Source: an uncultured Porphyromonadaceae bacterium
Lineage (GTDB): Bacteria; Bacteroidota; Bacteroidia; Bacteroidales; Muribaculaceae
Assembly (NCBI GenBank): GCA_900554265.1
Contig: USGZ01000115.1
Span: 1 to 6,131 of the forward strand
Reading direction: 5' to 3'
DNA length: 6,131 nt
Below are positions 6,081 to 6,131 of this stretch, piece after piece. The first letter of the stretch is position 1. The number at the start of each line of letters is the position of its first letter. The notes below the pieces were generated by a model. It saw only the letters and a program-made list of their open reading frames with translations. It was not told the origin of the DNA and did no database searches. Position numbers and translations under genes: made by a program.

Positions 6081-6131
6081 CTACTTGACTGTTTGAGACT
6101 GGCGCGGCAGCCAGTGCGTAAACGGTTTCAC
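6081..6131 (-). CDS. Possible 3' end of an upstream minus-strand gene (partial)
   Basis: Reading leftward from the window edge, one frame stays open for 16 codons (VKPFTHWLPRQSQTVK) and ends at TAG (6083-6081), 4 nt before the ATG at 6076. Its third codon positions are mostly G or C, as in the neighbouring genes. A second frame is also open (ending in NSQVAPCK) and stops at TGA 6069-6067, overlapping the alternative ATG at 6070 as ATGA. The stretch is too short to decide between them, or to exclude plain intergenic DNA. No protein family is recognised. If either is real, the acyltransferase and purB belong to a longer operon. Confidence 0.3.
   Translation of the reverse strand: MKPFTHWLPRQSQTVK
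6098..6115. repeat. Short inverted repeat upstream of the GlsB-like gene
   Basis: ACTGGC (6098-6103) and GCCAGT (6110-6115) form a perfect 6-bp stem with a 6-base loop, about 22 nt before the acyltransferase start. No T-tract follows on either strand, so it is not a standard terminator. It could be a leader hairpin or chance. Confidence 0.3.

Noticed and set aside
5324..6088. Plus-strand open frame (254 codons) opposite the GlsB-like gene
   Set aside because: It has the same low-information Val/Ala/Glu composition and lies opposite conserved acyltransferase motifs.
1..6131. A defence island, CRISPR array, biosynthetic cluster or mobile element
   Set aside because: No spaced direct repeats, transposase, integrase, nuclease or toxin-antitoxin motifs were found. 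The genes are housekeeping and envelope functions with similar base composition.

Overview
The window looks like chromosomal DNA of a GC-rich member of the Bacteroidota, most likely order Bacteroidales (an Alistipes/Rikenellaceae-like genome would fit, but genus cannot be fixed from this sequence). The evidence is a Bacteroidota-type -7 promoter element (TATCTTTG) ahead of a short gene, A-rich leaders without Shine-Dalgarno sequences, a glycine-lipid-synthase-type GNAT acyltransferase, a lipoprotein version of the OmpH/Skp chaperone, and a tiny membrane protein of a type I associate with this phylum. No mobile element, CRISPR array, tRNA or rRNA was seen.

Layout. Positions 1-83 are the 3' flank of pepD and hold nested inverted repeats. 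Positions 84-1544 (minus) encode a complete M20-family aminoacyl-histidine dipeptidase (PepD). Positions 1545-1735 are an AT-rich divergent intergenic region with one recognisable promoter, pointing right. It leads into a 53-residue membrane microprotein (1736-1897, plus), followed after 55 nt by an OmpH/Skp-like lipoprotein (1953-2564, plus). A strong hairpin plus T-tract terminator (2601-2647) closes that unit. A GT4-type glycosyltransferase (2669-3724, plus) starts only 21 nt beyond it. A short convergent gap (3725-3800) with inverted repeats separates it from a minus-strand pair that reads from the right edge: a GlsB-like N-acyltransferase (6076-5147) overlapping adenylosuccinate lyase purB (5150-3801) by an ATGA junction. 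The last 55 bases may hold the 3' end of a further minus-strand gene.

How the genes relate. The content is mostly housekeeping and envelope: peptide turnover (PepD), purine synthesis (PurB), membrane aminolipid synthesis (GlsB-like), periplasmic or outer-membrane protein handling (Skp-like lipoprotein) and glycan assembly (GT4). I do not see a new defence system or biosynthetic cluster. The points most worth a second look are the uncatalogued microprotein, the overlap of the lipid acyltransferase with purB, the lipid-anchored glutamine-rich Skp-like protein, the terminator placed almost on the start of the glycosyltransferase, and the nested palindrome at the left edge.
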